26,695 nt of DNA from JAUXEH01 sp965602945 (GCA_965602945.1 CBFDBC010000021.1:1-26695); one strand, 5' to 3'; positions 7,197 through 16,361 are shown, numbered from the stretch's first letter. The notes: generated by a model not told the origin, from the sequence alone. Translations and numbers: made by a program.

Positions 7197-8942
7197 ATGT
7201 CTGAGTTAAACGAAGACCTCAAGAACGAAGACGAGCTCAGTCAAGAAGCTTACGCCGACCTTCTGGACAAATACCAGTTCAAAGCCAGCGAGCTGGCGCC
7301 AGGGAAACTGGTCAAGGGCACGGTCATCAAGGTCCTTCCCACCCACGTTCTGGTGGACATAGGATCCAAATCCGAAGGGGTCATCCCCTCTGAGGATTTT
7401 TCCGACAGGAAGGAGATGGAATCGCTGCAAACCGGGGACGCCATCGAGGCCATCCTCGAACGCCGCAACATTAAGGAAGGCTATTTTATCCTTTCCAAAC
7501 GAAGGGCCAATGCTGTGAAGGCTCTGACCAACCTGGAAAAAGCCTTTCACAACAACAACTGGATCATCGGAAAGGTGGTGGACAAGATCAGGAACGGATA
7601 CACCGTCGATGTAGGGCTGGACACGTTCCTGCCGGATTCCCATGCCGACATCAAGATGGTGAAGGATCCGAACCAACTCCTGGGCAAGCGTTTCAAATTC
7701 AAGGTCATCAAATTCGACCGTAAAACGGAAAACGCGGTCCTGTCGCGGAAGCTGCTGCTGCAGGATGAACGAGAAAAGCGAAAGAAACAGGTTTTTTCTC
7801 AGCTGGAGAAAGGCAAAACCTTTAAGGGGAAGATCAAATCCCTCACGAATTTTGGCGCATTCGTCGACCTGGGAGGAATCGAGGGCCTGCTCCACATCTC
7901 CGACATGTCCTGGGGTAAACTCAACCATCCTTCCGAGCTTTTCGAAAGCGGCCGGGAGATCGACGTAATCATCCTGAATTTCGATGAAAAAGAGGAAAAG
8001 ATCTCCCTGGGTTACAAACAGCTGACCGACGATCCCTGGACCAACATCCAGGACCGCTACATGACCGGACAGAAGCTCACCGGCAAGGTGGTCAGCCTGA
8101 CCGACTTCGGCGCCTTTGTGGAGCTGGAGGAAGGCGTGGAGGGCCTGGTCCACATCTCCGACCTGACATGGTCACGAAAGATGGTTCATCCCAAGAAGAT
8201 CCTGTCCGCGGGAGAAGAGGTCCTGATCACCATCCTCGACATCAATCCGGAGACCAAACGGATCTCACTGGGGCTGAAGCAGTCCACCCCCCATCCCCTG
8301 GAGGTCCTGCAGGAGACCTACAGTCCCGGGGCGCGTGTGAAGGGCACCATCACCAGCATCACGGATTTCGGCGCCTTCATGGAAGTCGAGAAAGGGCTCG
8401 AGGGGCTCATCCACATCTCCGATCTCAGCTGGAAAAAGATCAAACACCCTTCAGATGTTCTCAAGGTGGGAGAGGAGATCGAGGCTGTCATCCTGAATAT
8501 CGATGTCAACCGCCAGAAGTTCTCTCTGGGCATCAAACAGTTGGAGGGTGATATCTGGGAAGGCTTCTTCAAGAGACAGAAGGTCGGAGACCTGGTCAAA
8601 GTCACGATCGTGCGGATCGCCAGTTTCGGCGTATTCGTCGAGATCGTCCCAGGAATCGAGGGAGTGGTCTTCCTATCCGAGCTGGATGACAAAAAGATAG
8701 AAGACCCCAATGAGATGTTCAGCGTCGGGGATGAGCGCACCGCGAAATTGATCAAGAGCAACCAGGTCGACAAAAAAATCTCCTTGAGTTTCAGGCAGGC
8801 CCAACTGGACCAGCAGAAGATGGAGTATCAGAAGTATATGAGCAACCAGGATGACAGGATGACCTTGGGGGACCTGATGAAAGATCAGCTCAAAAACATC
8901 GACACCCCGAAAAACAAAAAAAAGGAGGGAAAGGATGATTAA
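7197..8942 (+). CDS. rpsA: 30S ribosomal protein S1
   Basis: S1 binds mRNA on the small ribosomal subunit and promotes translation initiation. The 581-residue product has six S1/OB-fold repeats, roughly at residues 36-102, 120-185, 205-275, 290-362, 376-448 and 464-533. The middle repeats carry the standard TDFGAFVELE-GVEGLVHISDL signature; the first two are divergent, as in the ribosome-binding repeats of E. coli S1. A charged, Lys-rich tail (534-581) follows. It is slightly longer than the E. coli protein (557). It has its own strong promoter and overlaps the next gene by 8 bases. The rpsA-IHF/HU order is the same as rpsA-ihfB in enterobacteria. Confidence 0.96.
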   Translation: MSELNEDLKNEDELSQEAYADLLDKYQFKASELAPGKLVKGTVIKVLPTHVLVDIGSKSEGVIPSEDFSDRKEMESLQTGDAIEAILERRNIKEGYFILSKRRANAVKALTNLEKAFHNNNWIIGKVVDKIRNGYTVDVGLDTFLPDSHADIKMVKDPNQLLGKRFKFKVIKFDRKTENAVLSRKLLLQDEREKRKKQVFSQLEKGKTFKGKIKSLTNFGAFVDLGGIEGLLHISDMSWGKLNHPSELFESGREIDVIILNFDEKEEKISLGYKQLTDDPWTNIQDRYMTGQKLTGKVVSLTDFGAFVELEEGVEGLVHISDLTWSRKMVHPKKILSAGEEVLITILDINPETKRISLGLKQSTPHPLEVLQETYSPGARVKGTITSITDFGAFMEVEKGLEGLIHISDLSWKKIKHPSDVLKVGEEIEAVILNIDVNRQKFSLGIKQLEGDIWEGFFKRQKVGDLVKVTIVRIASFGVFVEIVPGIEGVVFLSELDDKKIEDPNEMFSVGDERTAKLIKSNQVDKKISLSFRQAQLDQQKMEYQKYMSNQDDRMTLGDLMKDQLKNIDTPKNKKKEGKDD

Positions 8943-9210
8943 GGCAGACCTCATCAACCGGATCGCTCAGGAGATGGAGATATCCAAGCAGGAAGCCGAG
9001 ACCGGCGTAAACCTGTTTTTCGAAACCATAAAAGACGCACTGCAGCGGGGTGAGGAGATAGAGCTGCGCGGATTTGGCAGCTTTCGTTTCCGCTCCCGTG
9101 ATGCACGTGCAGGGCGGAATCCGCGCACAGGAGAGCCCGTCCAGGTACCTCCCAAGAAAGTGCTGTATTTCAAACCCAGCAAACTCTTGAAGAACATGAT
9201 CAACCGCTGA
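8935..9210 (+). CDS. HU/IHF family DNA-binding protein
   Basis: A 91-residue histone-like protein that binds and bends DNA as a dimer. It shows the family layout: an N-terminal helical dimerisation part (about 1-40), ELRGFGSFRFRSRDARAGRNPRTGE (two blocks around residues 44-68) and the DNA-wrapping arm with the intercalating proline in GRNPRTG. The start ATG lies inside the 3' end of rpsA, with a strong GGAGG 8 bases before it. The position behind rpsA and the sequence IELRGFGSF suggest an IHF-beta-like member, but HU and IHF cannot be separated firmly from sequence alone, so no symbol is given. Confidence 0.93.
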   Translation: MIKADLINRIAQEMEISKQEAETGVNLFFETIKDALQRGEEIELRGFGSFRFRSRDARAGRNPRTGEPVQVPPKKVLYFKPSKLLKNMINR

Positions 9211-9698
9211 TGGAATACATCAATGCTCCCTGGAGGGCCCAATACGTCAAGAATGTGAGCAAAACCGAGGGCTGCATATTCTGCCACGCCCTGAAGTTGG
9301 AAGACGACGGCAAGGCCTTTATCCTGCACCGTGGACAGCACAATTTCGTGATCCTGAACAAATACCCCTACACACCGGGCCATCTGATGATCGCCCCTTT
9401 CCGGCACCTGGATTCGCCGGAAAAGGCGACCCGGGCGGCCTCGCATGAGCTGTGGGACATTCAGGCGCTCAGCCTGAAGATCCTGCGCAGCCATTACCGT
9501 CCTCAGGGATTCAACATAGGGATGAACCTCGGGAAGTGTGCCGGAGCGGGGATCATCGACCATTACCACACTCATCTCATCCCACGCTGGCCGGGAGATT
9601 CCAATTTCATGCCGCTGGTGGGAGAGACCCGGGTGGTGATCGAAACCCTGGAAACCACCTTTGCGCAGCTCTCTCCCCTCTTCCGGGAGCACGAGTAG
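9210..9698 (+). CDS. HIT-domain nucleotide hydrolase/phosphorylase
   Basis: A 162-residue member of the histidine triad superfamily, enzymes that act on nucleoside phosphates such as Ap4A or AMP-lysine type conjugates. The active-site triad is His118-Tyr-His120-Thr-His122 followed by LIPRW; the central His120 is the expected nucleophile. CIFC (near residue 23) and NKYPYTPGHLMIAP are typical of the Ap4A phosphorylase-like branch that carries a small zinc site. The start ATG overlaps the stop of the HU/IHF gene by one base (TGATG), so translation is coupled. The natural substrate is uncertain. Confidence 0.9.
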   Translation: MEYINAPWRAQYVKNVSKTEGCIFCHALKLEDDGKAFILHRGQHNFVILNKYPYTPGHLMIAPFRHLDSPEKATRAASHELWDIQALSLKILRSHYRPQGFNIGMNLGKCAGAGIIDHYHTHLIPRWPGDSNFMPLVGETRVVIETLETTFAQLSPLFREHE

Positions 9699-9725
9699 AC
9701 CGAATCACCGAAGAATGGAAAGAGC

Positions 9726-10868
9726 ATGGATTTTGAGCTGACCGAAGATCAGGCGATGCTTCGGGATATGATCCGAAGTTTTGCACAGAACGAGATCGAA
9801 CCCTTCGCCTCGGGGCTCGAAGCCAGACACGAGTACCCCCGGGAGATCCTGAAAAAGCTGGCGGAGCTGGGCGTGCTGGGGATGTCGGTCCCGCACGAGT
9901 TCGGCGGAATCAAGACGGACTATCTCTCGCTGATGCTCACCATAGAGGAGATCAGCCGCTCTCTGCCCGCGCTGGCGGTCATGCTCTCCGTCCACTGTTC
10001 ACTCTTCTGTTATGCCGTCGCCAAATACGGTGCCGAACCGCTGAAGACGCAATACCTCCCCAAAGCCGCCACGGGAGAGGTCCTGGGCGCGTTCTCCCTG
10101 ACAGAGCCCGGGGCCGGTTCGGACATTTCCTCCCTCACCACCCAGGCCGTTCACAGGGAGGGGCGATTTGTACTGAACGGCACCAAAGCCTGGGTCTCCA
10201 ACGGAAACGATGCGGGAGCCTTTATCCTGTTCGCCCTGACCGAAGCGGAACCGGGCGTAAAAAAACTCAGTGCGTTCCTGGTGGATCGCGACTCGCCGGG
10301 GCTGCGCGTCTCCAAGATAGAGGAAAAAATGGGGCTGAACGCCTCCATCACCACGGATCTGGTTCTGGAGGACTGCGAGATCCCGGAGGAAAACCTGCTG
10401 GGCCGCGAGGGCAAAGGCGCCTCCATCGCCCTGGACTGCCTCGACTGTTCCCGGATCGGCATCGCAGCCCAGTCGGTCGGTCTGGCACAGCGCGCGCTGG
10501 ACGAGGCTGTCGGGTATTCCCGGCAGCGTGAGGCGTTCGGGCAGACCATATCCCAATTCCAGGCCATTCAGTTCATGCTGGCGGACATAGCGACACTCAC
10601 CGAGGCCTCACGGCTCCTCACGTACCGGGCGGCCACCCTTTACGACCTGGGAAAACCGCTCACCAAAGCAGCTGCCATGGCTAAACTGTACGCCGCGGAG
10701 GCGGCCAACCGGATCGTATACATGGCGCTCCAGATCCATGGAGGATACGGATATTCCAAAGAATTCCTGATCGAACAACTCTACCGTGATGCCCGCGTAC
10801 TGTCCATCTACGAGGGCACATCCGAGATCCAGCGGATGGTCATCGCCCGGCTTTTGCTTAAGGATTGA
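9726..10868 (+). CDS. Acyl-CoA dehydrogenase
   Basis: A 380-residue FAD enzyme that oxidises acyl-CoA to enoyl-CoA, most like the short-chain (butyryl-CoA) group. Visible family features are the N-terminal helical domain, the beta-domain motif AFSLTEPGAGSDISS near residue 124, the FAD-contact segment near KAWVSNG, and the C-terminal IYEGTSEIQRMVIAR, in which Glu363 is the expected catalytic base. The length is normal. It lies 27 bases behind the HIT gene with a GGAAAGA ribosome site. No electron-transfer flavoprotein gene is adjacent, so the electron acceptor is encoded elsewhere. It fits fatty-acid or amino-acid-derived acyl-CoA oxidation. Confidence 0.93.
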   Translation: MDFELTEDQAMLRDMIRSFAQNEIEPFASGLEARHEYPREILKKLAELGVLGMSVPHEFGGIKTDYLSLMLTIEEISRSLPALAVMLSVHCSLFCYAVAKYGAEPLKTQYLPKAATGEVLGAFSLTEPGAGSDISSLTTQAVHREGRFVLNGTKAWVSNGNDAGAFILFALTEAEPGVKKLSAFLVDRDSPGLRVSKIEEKMGLNASITTDLVLEDCEIPEENLLGREGKGASIALDCLDCSRIGIAAQSVGLAQRALDEAVGYSRQREAFGQTISQFQAIQFMLADIATLTEASRLLTYRAATLYDLGKPLTKAAAMAKLYAAEAANRIVYMALQIHGGYGYSKEFLIEQLYRDARVLSIYEGTSEIQRMVIARLLLKD

Positions 10869-10899
10869 ATCAGATCGACACGAGAAATGAGGTAATACG

Positions 10900-12825
10900 A
10901 TGTTAAAAGATATGCGAAAAAACGTGAAGTCCCTGGCCCCCATACTGTGGTTCGTCATCCTGGCCTTCATCATCACAATCTTCGTGGACTGGGGGGGTGC
11001 CGGAAATGTGAGGGGCGGGCAGGGCTCAAGTACCATTGCGACCGTGGGCAAGGAAAAGATCCCGGTCGAGCTATACATGCAGAACCTCCAGCAGAGGATC
11101 GAATCCCTGCAGCAGCAGATGCCCGAACTGGATCAGAACTTCATCCAACAGCTCAACCTCCCGCAGCAGGTACTGGAGCAGGTCATCCAGCAGGAGCTGC
11201 TGCTTCAAGTGGCCGACGACATGGGTATCCGGGCCTCAAACGTGGAGATCGCAGAACGGGTCAAGAACCTGCCGGTATTCCAAAGGGACGGACAGTTTGT
11301 GGGTTTCGAGGAGTATCAGAACATCCTGAACTGGAACCGGACGACGGCCGCCCAGTTCGAACAGGGCCTGGAGAGGGAGATCATGATCGAAAAGGCGGTC
11401 AAGGTGATCACGGCCGGCGTCACGGTCTCTGAGGACGAGCTCTGGGAGAACTACCAGAAGACCGGTGAAAGCGCCAAGCTCGAGTACCTGGTCATCCCCG
11501 AAGATAAGATGGAACTCTCGGAAGAGCCCTCAACCGAGGAACTCCAGGAATTCTTCCAGACTCACCAGGAAGATTACCAGGTCCCTGAAAAGAGAACCGG
11601 CACATACGTTTTCATTAGCACTGAAGCGCTCAAGTCGGAAGTCTTTCTCGAGGACTCGGAGATCCAGGACTATTACGAGGACAACATGGCCCAGTTCGAG
11701 GACCCTGAAGCCATCCGGGTCAGCCGCATCTTCCTTCCCCTGGCCGACAAGGAAGCCGGGCTGCTGGCGGCCGAGATCGGTGACATCCGGGAGCGGATTC
11801 AACAGGGCGAAGACTTTTCCGAACTGGCCAAAACACTCTCTCAGGATGAGAAGGCAACGGATGGGGGTGACTGGGGTGAGTTCGAATGGAGACGGTTGTC
11901 GCCGGAAGAGCAGGGCATCATCCAGGGCCTGGAGCCGGGAGCGCTGTCCGAAGCGGTAGAGATGGCCGATGGGGCCTCCCTGCTGAAGGTCACGGATAAA
12001 CGCCCGGCCGTACAGAAAAGCCTGGAGGACGTCAGGGAACAGATCCGGGATATCCTCACCGACCAGAAGGCCCAGGAAACGGCGGAAGAGAGGATCGCCC
12101 TGCTGGAGAAAGAGGCCAAGCGGGAAAAGAGCCTGGAAACGGCCAGCGCTAAGCTGGATTACACACCTCAGGATTCAGGCCCTCTGGCGGATGGGGACCC
12201 CATCCTGGATGTCGATTCTTCGGGAGCGATCAGCCGTTCGCTCTTCCAGCTGGAAGATCAGGAAATCTCCACCCCCATCTTCACCTACGCGGGGGTGGGA
12301 TTGGCACAGCTGCACGGGATCGATCCCAGCCGGGCCGCCAGTTTCGAAGAGGCGGAGATCGACATCAGGGGAGACCTGGAGCTGGAGATGAAGAAACAGC
12401 TGGCACTGAAAAGGGCCGCCCAGCTGCGCACCGAACTCGAAACCCGGTCTTTCGAGCAGGTGTCCGAGGATCACGGATTTGAGATCAAGACCTCGGAGGA
12501 ACACAAGCGGGAGCAGTATCTAGGCGTGATCGGAGAGAATCCCGAGATCGACACGATCATTTTCGAAACGCCTCTCGAGCAGCTCAGCCAGCCCCTGCGC
12601 TATGACAACGGCTATATCCTGATGCGTGTCCTCGATCGGACGGAGGTTACGCGGGAGGAATTCAGCGAGAACCGGGAAACGGAGCGGCAAAACCTGCTGG
12701 ACCAGAAACGCAACATGATTTTCGCTTCTTTTTACACCAAACTGCGGGAAGAAAAAAATGTGGAGCCCAACTACGGGCTGTTCTACCAGATCAACCAGGA
12801 GATCCTATCGTATTTCACCCGCTGA
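10900..12825 (+). CDS. PpiD/SurA-type periplasmic chaperone with parvulin domain
   Basis: A 641-residue protein with one N-terminal membrane helix (about residues 13-30), a SurA-type chaperone region (about 45-200, including QQLNLPQQVLEQVIQQELLLQ), a parvulin-type peptidyl-prolyl isomerase domain (about 268-370, with VSRIFLP, DFSELAKTLSQDEKATDGGDWGEF split over two strands, and LKVTDKRPA) and a further helical region to the C-terminus. This is the PpiD layout: an inner-membrane-anchored foldase that helps newly exported outer-membrane and periplasmic proteins fold. A GAGG ribosome site lies upstream of the ATG at 10900. Its 3' end overlaps tail-to-tail with the minus-strand acyltransferase by 21 bases. 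Confidence 0.88.
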   Translation: MLKDMRKNVKSLAPILWFVILAFIITIFVDWGGAGNVRGGQGSSTIATVGKEKIPVELYMQNLQQRIESLQQQMPELDQNFIQQLNLPQQVLEQVIQQELLLQVADDMGIRASNVEIAERVKNLPVFQRDGQFVGFEEYQNILNWNRTTAAQFEQGLEREIMIEKAVKVITAGVTVSEDELWENYQKTGESAKLEYLVIPEDKMELSEEPSTEELQEFFQTHQEDYQVPEKRTGTYVFISTEALKSEVFLEDSEIQDYYEDNMAQFEDPEAIRVSRIFLPLADKEAGLLAAEIGDIRERIQQGEDFSELAKTLSQDEKATDGGDWGEFEWRRLSPEEQGIIQGLEPGALSEAVEMADGASLLKVTDKRPAVQKSLEDVREQIRDILTDQKAQETAEERIALLEKEAKREKSLETASAKLDYTPQDSGPLADGDPILDVDSSGAISRSLFQLEDQEISTPIFTYAGVGLAQLHGIDPSRAASFEEAEIDIRGDLELEMKKQLALKRAAQLRTELETRSFEQVSEDHGFEIKTSEEHKREQYLGVIGENPEIDTIIFETPLEQLSQPLRYDNGYILMRVLDRTEVTREEFSENRETERQNLLDQKRNMIFASFYTKLREEKNVEPNYGLFYQINQEILSYFTR

Positions 12826-13593
12826 GCCTGACAAGTCACCTTTGACCAGTCGATACAAGAGGACCCGCATGCTTTTTTCCATGGCGGCCCGGAACCGGGG
12901 TACGGTCAGGTCAAAATCATCTGACATGTGATCCGTTATGTGCAGGGGCTTTCCGATCCCGACCTTGATCCTGCCGGGTACGACCCAGGGCATGTGCGTC
13001 CCGTACATCGCGATCGGGACCACAGGGATGACGAGCCCACGGTCCCGGAATATCTCTGCGCAGATGACAGCCGGGCCGCTCCGGAATTTACTCATATAGG
13101 GGTGGGAATCCTTGGGATCGATCCGCCCCTTCCCCTGAAGCAGGACCAGGGCCCTTCCCTCCAGGAGAAAGTCCTTACACTTCTGGAGCGCGTGTGTCTT
13201 GCCTCTCGTCAAGTCTACAGGGATGGTCCCAACCCTGCCTATGTTATCCGCCATGAAATTGACAAAGGGGACCTTGATGGGCCTGATAGCGGCATCGAAC
13301 AGCAGGCCAAATTCCTTCAAGTGACGCTTGAGATGGTGCCGGATGAGGGCATGGAAGCTTTCTCTCGTGAATATCTCCTGGTTGGCCGTGAAGTGGATAT
13401 GGCGTGGGATTATCTGCAGCAAGGCGCCTATGTCCTTATAACTCCCGATGTGGTTGCCGACGATGATCACCGGGCCAAGCAGGGGCAGGTTATCCATATC
13501 CGTGACTTGAAGAGTCTTGCCAAAGAGGGCGAGCCTGACCCATTTCATGAGGGTTGGCCTCAGCAGCAGGAAATCTTTCTCAAAGGCGTCCAT
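12805..13593 (-). CDS. PlsC-like lysophospholipid/glycerolipid acyltransferase with altered motifs
   Basis: A 262-residue protein that looks like the LPLAT superfamily, which moves acyl chains onto lysophosphatidic acid or related acceptors at the inner membrane. The first motif reads GNHIGSYKD, which puts five residues between His and Asp instead of the usual four (HX4D). The position of the FPEGTR motif is occupied by LQGKGR, which lacks the Glu. IPVDLTRG fits the family's motif II, and PVVPIAMYG fits the conserved strand before motif IV. It is therefore a divergent member whose activity is less certain. The ATG at 13593 has no clear ribosome site, and an in-frame stop lies about 12 codons upstream. 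The opposite strand has a long open frame here, but it encodes no recognisable domain. Confidence 0.75.
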   Translation of the reverse strand: MDAFEKDFLLLRPTLMKWVRLALFGKTLQVTDMDNLPLLGPVIIVGNHIGSYKDIGALLQIIPRHIHFTANQEIFTRESFHALIRHHLKRHLKEFGLLFDAAIRPIKVPFVNFMADNIGRVGTIPVDLTRGKTHALQKCKDFLLEGRALVLLQGKGRIDPKDSHPYMSKFRSGPAVICAEIFRDRGLVIPVVPIAMYGTHMPWVVPGRIKVGIGKPLHITDHMSDDFDLTVPRFRAAMEKSMRVLLYRLVKGDLSGSAGEIR

Positions 13594-13676
13594 GAGACTG
13601 TCGGATATTTTAGCATGTATTTCACCCGGCTCCTAGGCTTGATGGCAAAGGTTCCGCCGGCATTTCAGGGAAGGGC

Positions 13677-13704
13677 TTGCATAAATGATCCGATTGGTTT
13701 AAAT
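13677..13704 (+). promoter_or_regulatory. Possible promoter of iadA-NhaC
   Basis: TTGCAT (13677-13682), a 16-base spacer and TTAAAT (13699-13704) match the sigma70 consensus 4/6 each, in the 151-base gap between the divergent acyltransferase and iadA. A strong GGAGAGGAG ribosome site (13735-13743) follows just before the ATG. The promoter call is weak. Confidence 0.3.
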
Positions 13705-13744
13705 ATGAGCCCATGCGTTTCCAACCAAGAAGCAGGAGAGGAGC

Positions 13745-14920
13745 ATGATCCGAATACTGCGGGGCGGTGATATTTTCGCGCCCGAACCTCTGGGTTCTCG
13801 GGATGTCGTGCTGGCGGGCGGCCAGATAGCAGCCCTGACCCCTCCCGGACTCGCCGAGTTTTCCGGAATTCCCGTGGAGGAGCTGGATGTCTCAGGCAAG
13901 ATCCTGGTCCCTGGATTCATCGACAGTCATGTTCACATCCTGGGAGGCGGCGGGGAAGGCGGCCCGGCCACACGCGCCCCTGAGATATTCCTGGAAGATA
14001 TCGTCACCAGCGGAGTGACGACACTGATCGGCTGCCTGGGAACGGATGGGACCACTCGCCACATGAGCTCTCTTCTGGCCAAGGCCAACGGCCTTGAGCT
14101 CGAGGGGATCTCAACATACATCTTCACCGGCTCCTACGAGGTCCCCGTGAAAACCCTGACGGGAGGAGTCCGCTCCGACCTCATCCTCATACCGAAGGTC
14201 ATCGGAGCCGGCGAGATCGCCGTTTCCGACCATCGTTCGGCTCAGCCTACCTTCGACGAATTCGCCCGCCTGGCGGCAGAGTGCCGGGTCGGCGGCATGC
14301 TGGGTGGGAAGGCCGGCATCCTGCACTGCCACATGGGAGAGGGGCCGCGCAGGCTTGACTTGCTGTTCCGGCTTATCCGGGAGACGGAGATCCCGGCCAC
14401 ACAGGTCATTCCCACACACATCAACCGCAATCCGGAGCTTCTCACCGAAGGCATCGCTTACGTACAGGAGGGAGGCTTCATGGATTTGACCGCAGGCCCG
14501 GATCCCCGGGAAAACAACGGGCAGCTCAGCATCGCCCGGTCTCTCCAGCTCTGCCTGGACAGGGACATGCCTCTGGAGAGGCTGACCGTAAGCTCCGACA
14601 GCAACGGCAGCATGCCCACCTTCGATCCACAGGGCCGGCTCACCGGCCTGACCATAGCCACCCAGCAAAGCCTCCTGGCCAATTTCCGCTTCCTGGTAGA
14701 GAACGGGAACACCGCCGTCACCGAAGCCCTGAAGCCCTTCACCCGAAATCCGGCGGAATGCTACCAGCTGAAACACAAAGGCGAGATCAAGGCCGGCAGG
14801 GACGCGGACCTGCTCGCCTTCGACAGGGACTGGAACCTGACGGATGTGTTTTCCCGCGGACGCGTGATGATGGCGGGAGGGGATCTCCAGGCCAGGGGAA
14901 CGTTTTCACGAGGCAAATGA
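13745..14920 (+). CDS. iadA: Isoaspartyl (beta-aspartyl) dipeptidase
   Basis: A 391-residue amidohydrolase that cleaves beta-aspartyl dipeptides left over from damaged proteins, releasing amino acids in the cytoplasm. Visible binuclear-zinc residues are His62 and His64 in DSHVHILGGGGEGGP, the bridging lysine Lys189 in LGGKAG (carboxylated in the family), the histidines around HMGEG and PTHINRNP, and the catalytic Asp285 in SSDSNGS. TGSYEVP and SDHRSAQPTF are further hallmarks shared with E. coli IadA, which is almost the same length (390). A strong GGAGAGGAG ribosome site lies just upstream. The NhaC-type transporter starts 13 bases downstream, so the two are probably one operon for isoaspartyl peptide use. 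Confidence 0.94.
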   Translation: MIRILRGGDIFAPEPLGSRDVVLAGGQIAALTPPGLAEFSGIPVEELDVSGKILVPGFIDSHVHILGGGGEGGPATRAPEIFLEDIVTSGVTTLIGCLGTDGTTRHMSSLLAKANGLELEGISTYIFTGSYEVPVKTLTGGVRSDLILIPKVIGAGEIAVSDHRSAQPTFDEFARLAAECRVGGMLGGKAGILHCHMGEGPRRLDLLFRLIRETEIPATQVIPTHINRNPELLTEGIAYVQEGGFMDLTAGPDPRENNGQLSIARSLQLCLDRDMPLERLTVSSDSNGSMPTFDPQGRLTGLTIATQQSLLANFRFLVENGNTAVTEALKPFTRNPAECYQLKHKGEIKAGRDADLLAFDRDWNLTDVFSRGRVMMAGGDLQARGTFSRGK

Positions 14921-14933
14921 AAAGACACTCAGC

Positions 14934-16361
14934 ATGAACGACAACCACTCGCATGACCCTCAGGGCCGGCGCCGGCCCAGCTTCGGCGTGGCCCTGATCC
15001 CTCTCGTGGCCATGGGACTTCTTTTGGGGATCGGCTACGGGGTGTACAAGATCCGCCCTCAGGTGCTGCTGATCGCGGCGGCCTTCCTCACCGGATGCCT
15101 GGGATTTTTTCTGCGCTTCACCTGGAAGGAGATGGAAAAGGGCATCGTCGACGGGATCCACAAGGCTATGCCCGCCATCCTGATCATGCTCTGTGTGGGT
15201 GTGCTCATCGGATCGTGGATCGCGGGCGGGACCATCCCCATGGTGATCTACTATGGACTCAAGCTCATATCACCCAAATTCTTCCTGGTGACGGCCTGTT
15301 TCGTGTGCTCACTCACGTCCATTGCCACGGGGACATCCTGGGGCACCATCGGGACACTAGGGGTGGCTTTCATGGGGATCGCCATGGGTCTGGGCATGCC
15401 GGTGGGGCCGGCGGCTGGGGCCATCGTGGCCGGCGCCTACTTCGGTGACAAGATGTCGCCCTTCTCCGATGTGACCAACCTGGCACCGGTGGCCGCGGGT
15501 TCGAACCTGTTCGATCACATCAAACACATGATGTGGTCCGCGACACCGGCCTGGCTGATCGGCCTCCTGGTCTATTTCCTGGTCGGTCTTCGCTATGGGG
15601 ATGCCCAGGTGGAAACGGAAAAATTGACGCTGATCACTCAGACACTGAAGGAAAGCTTCCATTTCAATGTCCTGCTGCTCCTTCCCATGGCCATCGTGTT
15701 CTACTTCGCCGCCACCAAGAAACCCACCATCCCTGGGATGCTGCTCTCGTCCGTGGTGGCCGGAGCCCTGGCTGTGATCTTCCAGAAAGCCTCGATTACC
15801 GAGATCGCCACCGCCGTAAACAGCGGGTATCAGGCGTCCACCGGAGTCGAACTGGTCGACAACCTGATCTCTCGGGGGGGCATGATGAGCATGATGGAGA
15901 CGCAGCTGGTGGCGTTCACGGCCTTCAGCTTCGGCGGCATCATGCAGGCCACCGGCCTCCTCTCCGTGATCCTCGACCGCGTGATGCGCTTCACCAACAA
16001 AGTGTGGAGCATCGTGCTGACCACCATATCGGCGGCCATCGTGACCGCCATGGTCACCGGCAGTTCCTATCTCTCCATGATCATCCCCGCGGAACTCCTG
16101 GCGCCGGTCTACAAAAGGCACAACCTGGCCGCCAAGAACCTCTCGCGTATCATCGAAGAGAGCGGGGCCATCATCGTCCCCCTGATCCCCTGGAGCATGG
16201 CCGGGGTCTACATCACCGCCACCATCGGAGTCCCCACCTTTTCTTACCTGCCGTGGGCAATAATGAACTATGTCTCGGTGCTGATCCTGGCGGTCTTCGG
16301 CTTCACGGGGTTCAGCATGGCGCCTAAGATCAGGGACGACGAGACCGAAATCGGCTCCTAG
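14934..16361 (+). CDS. NhaC-family Na+/H+ antiporter (or related substrate exchanger)
   Basis: A 475-residue membrane protein with about 11-12 helices of the NhaC family. Characteristic segments are CSLTSIATGTSWGTIGTLGVAFMGIA and GAIVAGAYFGDKMSPFSDVTNLAP (each quoted in part; about residues 122-148 and 163-187), and the C-terminal repeat with TGSSYLSMIIPAE and EESGAIIVPLIPWS. NhaC members exchange Na+ for H+, but some exchange organic substrates such as malate/lactate. Being coupled to iadA suggests that it could instead move a peptide-derived substrate; that is inference. There is no obvious Shine-Dalgarno sequence, which fits translation coupled to iadA. Confidence 0.88.
   Translation: MNDNHSHDPQGRRRPSFGVALIPLVAMGLLLGIGYGVYKIRPQVLLIAAAFLTGCLGFFLRFTWKEMEKGIVDGIHKAMPAILIMLCVGVLIGSWIAGGTIPMVIYYGLKLISPKFFLVTACFVCSLTSIATGTSWGTIGTLGVAFMGIAMGLGMPVGPAAGAIVAGAYFGDKMSPFSDVTNLAPVAAGSNLFDHIKHMMWSATPAWLIGLLVYFLVGLRYGDAQVETEKLTLITQTLKESFHFNVLLLLPMAIVFYFAATKKPTIPGMLLSSVVAGALAVIFQKASITEIATAVNSGYQASTGVELVDNLISRGGMMSMMETQLVAFTAFSFGGIMQATGLLSVILDRVMRFTNKVWSIVLTTISAAIVTAMVTGSSYLSMIIPAELLAPVYKRHNLAAKNLSRIIEESGAIIVPLIPWSMAGVYITATIGVPTFSYLPWAIMNYVSVLILAVFGFTGFSMAPKIRDDETEIGS

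Noticed and set aside
12928..13770. 280-codon + frame opposite the PlsC-like gene
   Set aside because: No domain is visible, and it would run into iadA. The minus strand shows PlsC-like motifs and sensible gene ends, although these motifs are divergent.
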